8,758 nt of DNA, from NCBI GenBank assembly GCA_946641795.1, contig CAMPBZ010000041.1:1-8758 (forward strand), written 5' to 3'. Below, piece by piece: positions 7,004 to 8,758 of this stretch. The notes below the pieces were generated by a model. That model did not search any database and was not told the DNA's origin. It saw nothing but the letters and a program-made list of their open reading frames with translations. Within the stretch, counting starts at the first letter, position 1, and every line of letters begins with the position of its first letter. Both the position numbers and the translations under genes were made by a program. Source of the stretch: an uncultured Clostridia bacterium. Its GTDB lineage: Bacteria > Bacillota > Clostridia > Oscillospirales > CAG-272.

Positions 7004-7540
7004 TTATTCTTCCGGCGGGCGGTCAAAAAGCGCGTTGTAGCGTAGGGCAACGGCGTTCCAAGTCGCAAGGTCTGTTGTTCCCGTTGCTTCCAATTCCGGG
7101 CAGCAAAGCTGGAACGCGCGCACGATCTGCTCGGTTGCCTCGTCGTAAACGCTGGTCGGTTCCACCGGGGGCTGTTCGGGGAGCGACCGTTGCAATTCCC
7201 GCAGCATCATTTGCAGGGCCGCAACGCAAAAGCTGGTACAGCCCGCAGCAAGGCAATAGCCTTTCGGCGTTGGCGGAAAGGCCGAGATTTTGGCCGGGAG
7301 CGCATTTTCGGCAAGCGAGCGGCGGTAGGCGGCAAACAGGCATTCCCAGGTTTCCCGCGTTGCCGTTCCGCTTACGGGAAGCCCGGCCGTGTTTTGAAAT
7401 TGCGCAAGCGATTGCCGCGTGGCCGCGTCAAAAATGCCGTTGACCGGCGGCGGGGCAATGGCAGGCTGGTGGTAGGAAAGCTGGCGCAGGTAGATTTGCA
7501 AATTGCGAACGGCGTCCGCCTCTGTTTGCGTATTTCGCAT
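7004..7540 (-). CDS. Small protein with two peptidoglycan-binding repeats
   Basis: 178 residues. Two units resemble the PG_binding_1 fold: about residues 6-72 (AVRNLQIYLRQL, then VNGIFDAATRQSLAQFQ and ATRETWECLF) and about 104-171 (VAALQMMLREL, then SVYDEATEQIVRAFQ and DLATWNAVALRY). They share the long insert before the conserved turn seen in the three repeats of the upstream neighbour, so the two genes probably share an ancestor by duplication. The protein has six Cys (67, 96, 101, 105, 146, 147), four of them in or beside the linker and second unit. No signal peptide or catalytic domain is visible. The ATG at 7540 is chosen because AAAGGAG (7552-7546 on this strand) lies 5 nt upstream; upstream in-frame starts would overlap the previous gene. 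It begins 13 nt after its neighbour's stop, so they form an operon. The role is probably cell-wall or spore-wall binding, by inference. Confidence 0.8.
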   Translation of the reverse strand: MRNTQTEADAVRNLQIYLRQLSYHQPAIAPPPVNGIFDAATRQSLAQFQNTAGLPVSGTATRETWECLFAAYRRSLAENALPAKISAFPPTPKGYCLAAGCTSFCVAALQMMLRELQRSLPEQPPVEPTSVYDEATEQIVRAFQLCCPELEATGTTDLATWNAVALRYNALFDRPPEE

Positions 7541-7545
7541 ATCGG

Positions 7546-7552
7546 CTCCTTT
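7546..7552 (-). promoter_or_regulatory. Ribosome binding site of the small peptidoglycan-binding gene
   Basis: AAAGGAG on the minus strand, 5 nt before the ATG at 7540 and lying in the 13-nt gap after the upstream stop codon. It decides this start against in-frame candidates that overlap the preceding gene. Confidence 0.75.
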
Positions 7553-7553
7553 C

Positions 7554-8758
7554 TCACGCGCCAACGTCAAATCCGGGGTACTGTCCGGGTTGCAGGCGGT
7601 TTCCAAGATAGAGGGTGTCGTAAAGTGCGGTCAGCGCGGTCCAGGTCGCCGCCTCGGCAACGCCGGTTTGCGTTAACCCTTCCAGACGCTGAAAGGCAAG
7701 AACGGCCTCGCGCGTTTGCGTTCCGAAATACCCCGTGGGAGAAACCGGCGGAATTTCCGGGTAGTAGGCGGCAACAAAATTCAGGTATTCCTGCAAGGTG
7801 TGCACCGCCTCGCCCTCGCTACCCAGCCGCAGGGGAACACCGCCGTAGGGGACGGTTTCTCCCTCGGTATAGGTATTGGGAATTGTGCGGGCAATGCCCA
7901 GGTAGGCGTTGTAAATGCGGTACCAGGTCGCCGGGCCTACGATCCCGTCCGGGGTCAGACCGAAGGTGCGCTGTACTTCCATCACGGCGGCCTTGGTCAG
8001 GGGGCCGAAATCCCCGTCCGCCCGAAGCGCGGGAATGGTATTATAGTAGTTGGAAAGATAGTTGATATAGTATTGCAGGTTGTAAACCTCCACGCCTTTG
8101 TCGCCCAGTTGCAGGGCGCTCGGCAAAACCGGAGCCACTTCCTCCGGGCGGATCCCCTCCGAGGAAAGGTCGGTCAGTTTTTTCACGCTGAAATACAGGG
8201 TTTGAATGGCATACCAGGTCGCGTTGCCCACAATGCCGTCCGGCGTAAGGCCGAAAATCTCCTGAAATCGTTTGACCGCTGCTTCGGTATCGGTGCTGAA
8301 AATGCCGTCGGTCAGAACGATTTTGGGAATGGAAGGGAAGTTGTTGGAAATGCGGTTGAGCCGCAATTGCACGGTGCGCACGTTGTTGCCGAAACTGCCG
8401 AGACTCAAAGGGAACAGCGGCGCGCTGACGGTAGAACCGGCAACCGGCGTGTTCTCCATAAAAACAATATCGTTGCCGTAATAATAGCGCAAAATATCCT
8501 CGGGCGAAAATCCGTCGTTGGCAAGAGAAACGCTCCCCCATTGCGAAAGGCCGTTGCAGGTTACTTCTATTCCGTCGCAAAACTGGGCAAACAGAGGTTC
8601 CACGCTGTTTTCGCGGCGGATATAGGTAGTAAATACTTCGCCCACGGTTTGCCGCACGTTTTCAAAAATACTTCGCCCGTTTACGTAGGCCTGATCGTAG
8701 GCTGTGGAGTTGGTAATGTCAAAATCATAGCCGCGCGAGCGGTAGTGTTCGGTGTAAA
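7554..8758 (-). CDS. SpoIID-like protein with three peptidoglycan-binding repeats (5' end outside window)
   Basis: 400 residues are visible; the frame is open to the right edge, so the N-terminus is missing and the GTG at 8657 is not a credible start. Visible residues 1-105 resemble the C-terminal part of a SpoIID/LytB domain: STAYDQAYVNGRSIFENV, then CDGIEVTCNGLSQWGSVSLA and EDILRYYYGNDI, matching the family's GVGMSQWGA...EILKYYY ending. SpoIID is a sporulation lytic transglycosylase acting on peptidoglycan during engulfment; its catalytic Glu would lie beyond the window, so activity cannot be judged. Then come three PG_binding_1-like repeats, about residues 117-189, 214-286 and 308-382, each with an L.LG..G..V..LQ start, a G.F...T..AV..FQ centre and a GLT..G....ATW ending. 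Each carries an extra ~10 residues with aromatic residues (NNFPSIP, NYYNTIP, AYYPEIP). The next gene, 13 nt downstream, holds two more repeats. Confidence 0.85.
   Translation of the reverse strand, partial: YTEHYRSRGYDFDITNSTAYDQAYVNGRSIFENVRQTVGEVFTTYIRRENSVEPLFAQFCDGIEVTCNGLSQWGSVSLANDGFSPEDILRYYYGNDIVFMENTPVAGSTVSAPLFPLSLGSFGNNVRTVQLRLNRISNNFPSIPKIVLTDGIFSTDTEAAVKRFQEIFGLTPDGIVGNATWYAIQTLYFSVKKLTDLSSEGIRPEEVAPVLPSALQLGDKGVEVYNLQYYINYLSNYYNTIPALRADGDFGPLTKAAVMEVQRTFGLTPDGIVGPATWYRIYNAYLGIARTIPNTYTEGETVPYGGVPLRLGSEGEAVHTLQEYLNFVAAYYPEIPPVSPTGYFGTQTREAVLAFQRLEGLTQTGVAEAATWTALTALYDTLYLGNRLQPGQYPGFDVGA

Noticed and set aside
7190..8065. A 291-residue plus-strand frame opposite the peptidoglycan-binding genes
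   Set aside because: Very Arg-, Gly- and Pro-rich and without motifs; the opposite strand encodes clear repeat domains across the same span.

Overview
The window reads as a chromosomal segment of a gut-type Clostridia bacterium, most likely an Oscillospiraceae or related Eubacteriales lineage. The basis is moderately high G+C with C/G-rich third codon positions, GGAGG/AAAGGAG ribosome binding sites, a Firmicutes-type methionyl-tRNA synthetase with a C-terminal tRNA-binding domain, and a SpoIID-like protein with peptidoglycan-binding repeats, which points to a spore-forming ancestry. The lineage is an inference from protein character, not from a search.

Left, plus strand (1-4010): the tail of an unidentified membrane protein overlaps the start of metG by 8 nt. 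Then come a GpsA-family glycerol-3-phosphate dehydrogenase and a TatD-family metal-dependent deoxyribonuclease. gpsA and tatD are 3 nt apart and must be co-transcribed. A strong hairpin lies between metG and gpsA, but its T-run is on the minus-strand side, so it is a better terminator for antisense than for sense transcription.

Centre, plus strand (4011-6270): a clear sigma-A type promoter with an extended -10 drives a single gene for an EF-G-like translational GTPase of the EF-G-2 class. This class carries a Tyr in place of the catalytic His of canonical EF-G. The gene ends at a perfect 16-bp bidirectional terminator that separates it from the converging minus-strand genes.

Right, minus strand (6272-8758): reading from the right edge, a SpoIID-like protein (N-terminus outside the window) carrying three long peptidoglycan-binding repeats is followed after 13 nt by a small Cys-containing protein with two more repeats of the same kind. 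These two form a likely cell-wall or spore-wall operon. Downstream, with its own near-consensus promoter, is a histidine phosphatase family enzyme.

Most of the window is ordinary housekeeping and envelope content with no phage, IS, CRISPR, tRNA or rRNA. The least explained parts are the SpoIID/peptidoglycan-binding pair, the crossed inverted repeats around the EF-G-like promoter, and the GpsA-family gene placed between metG and tatD. No gene-free stretch exceeds 300 bases.
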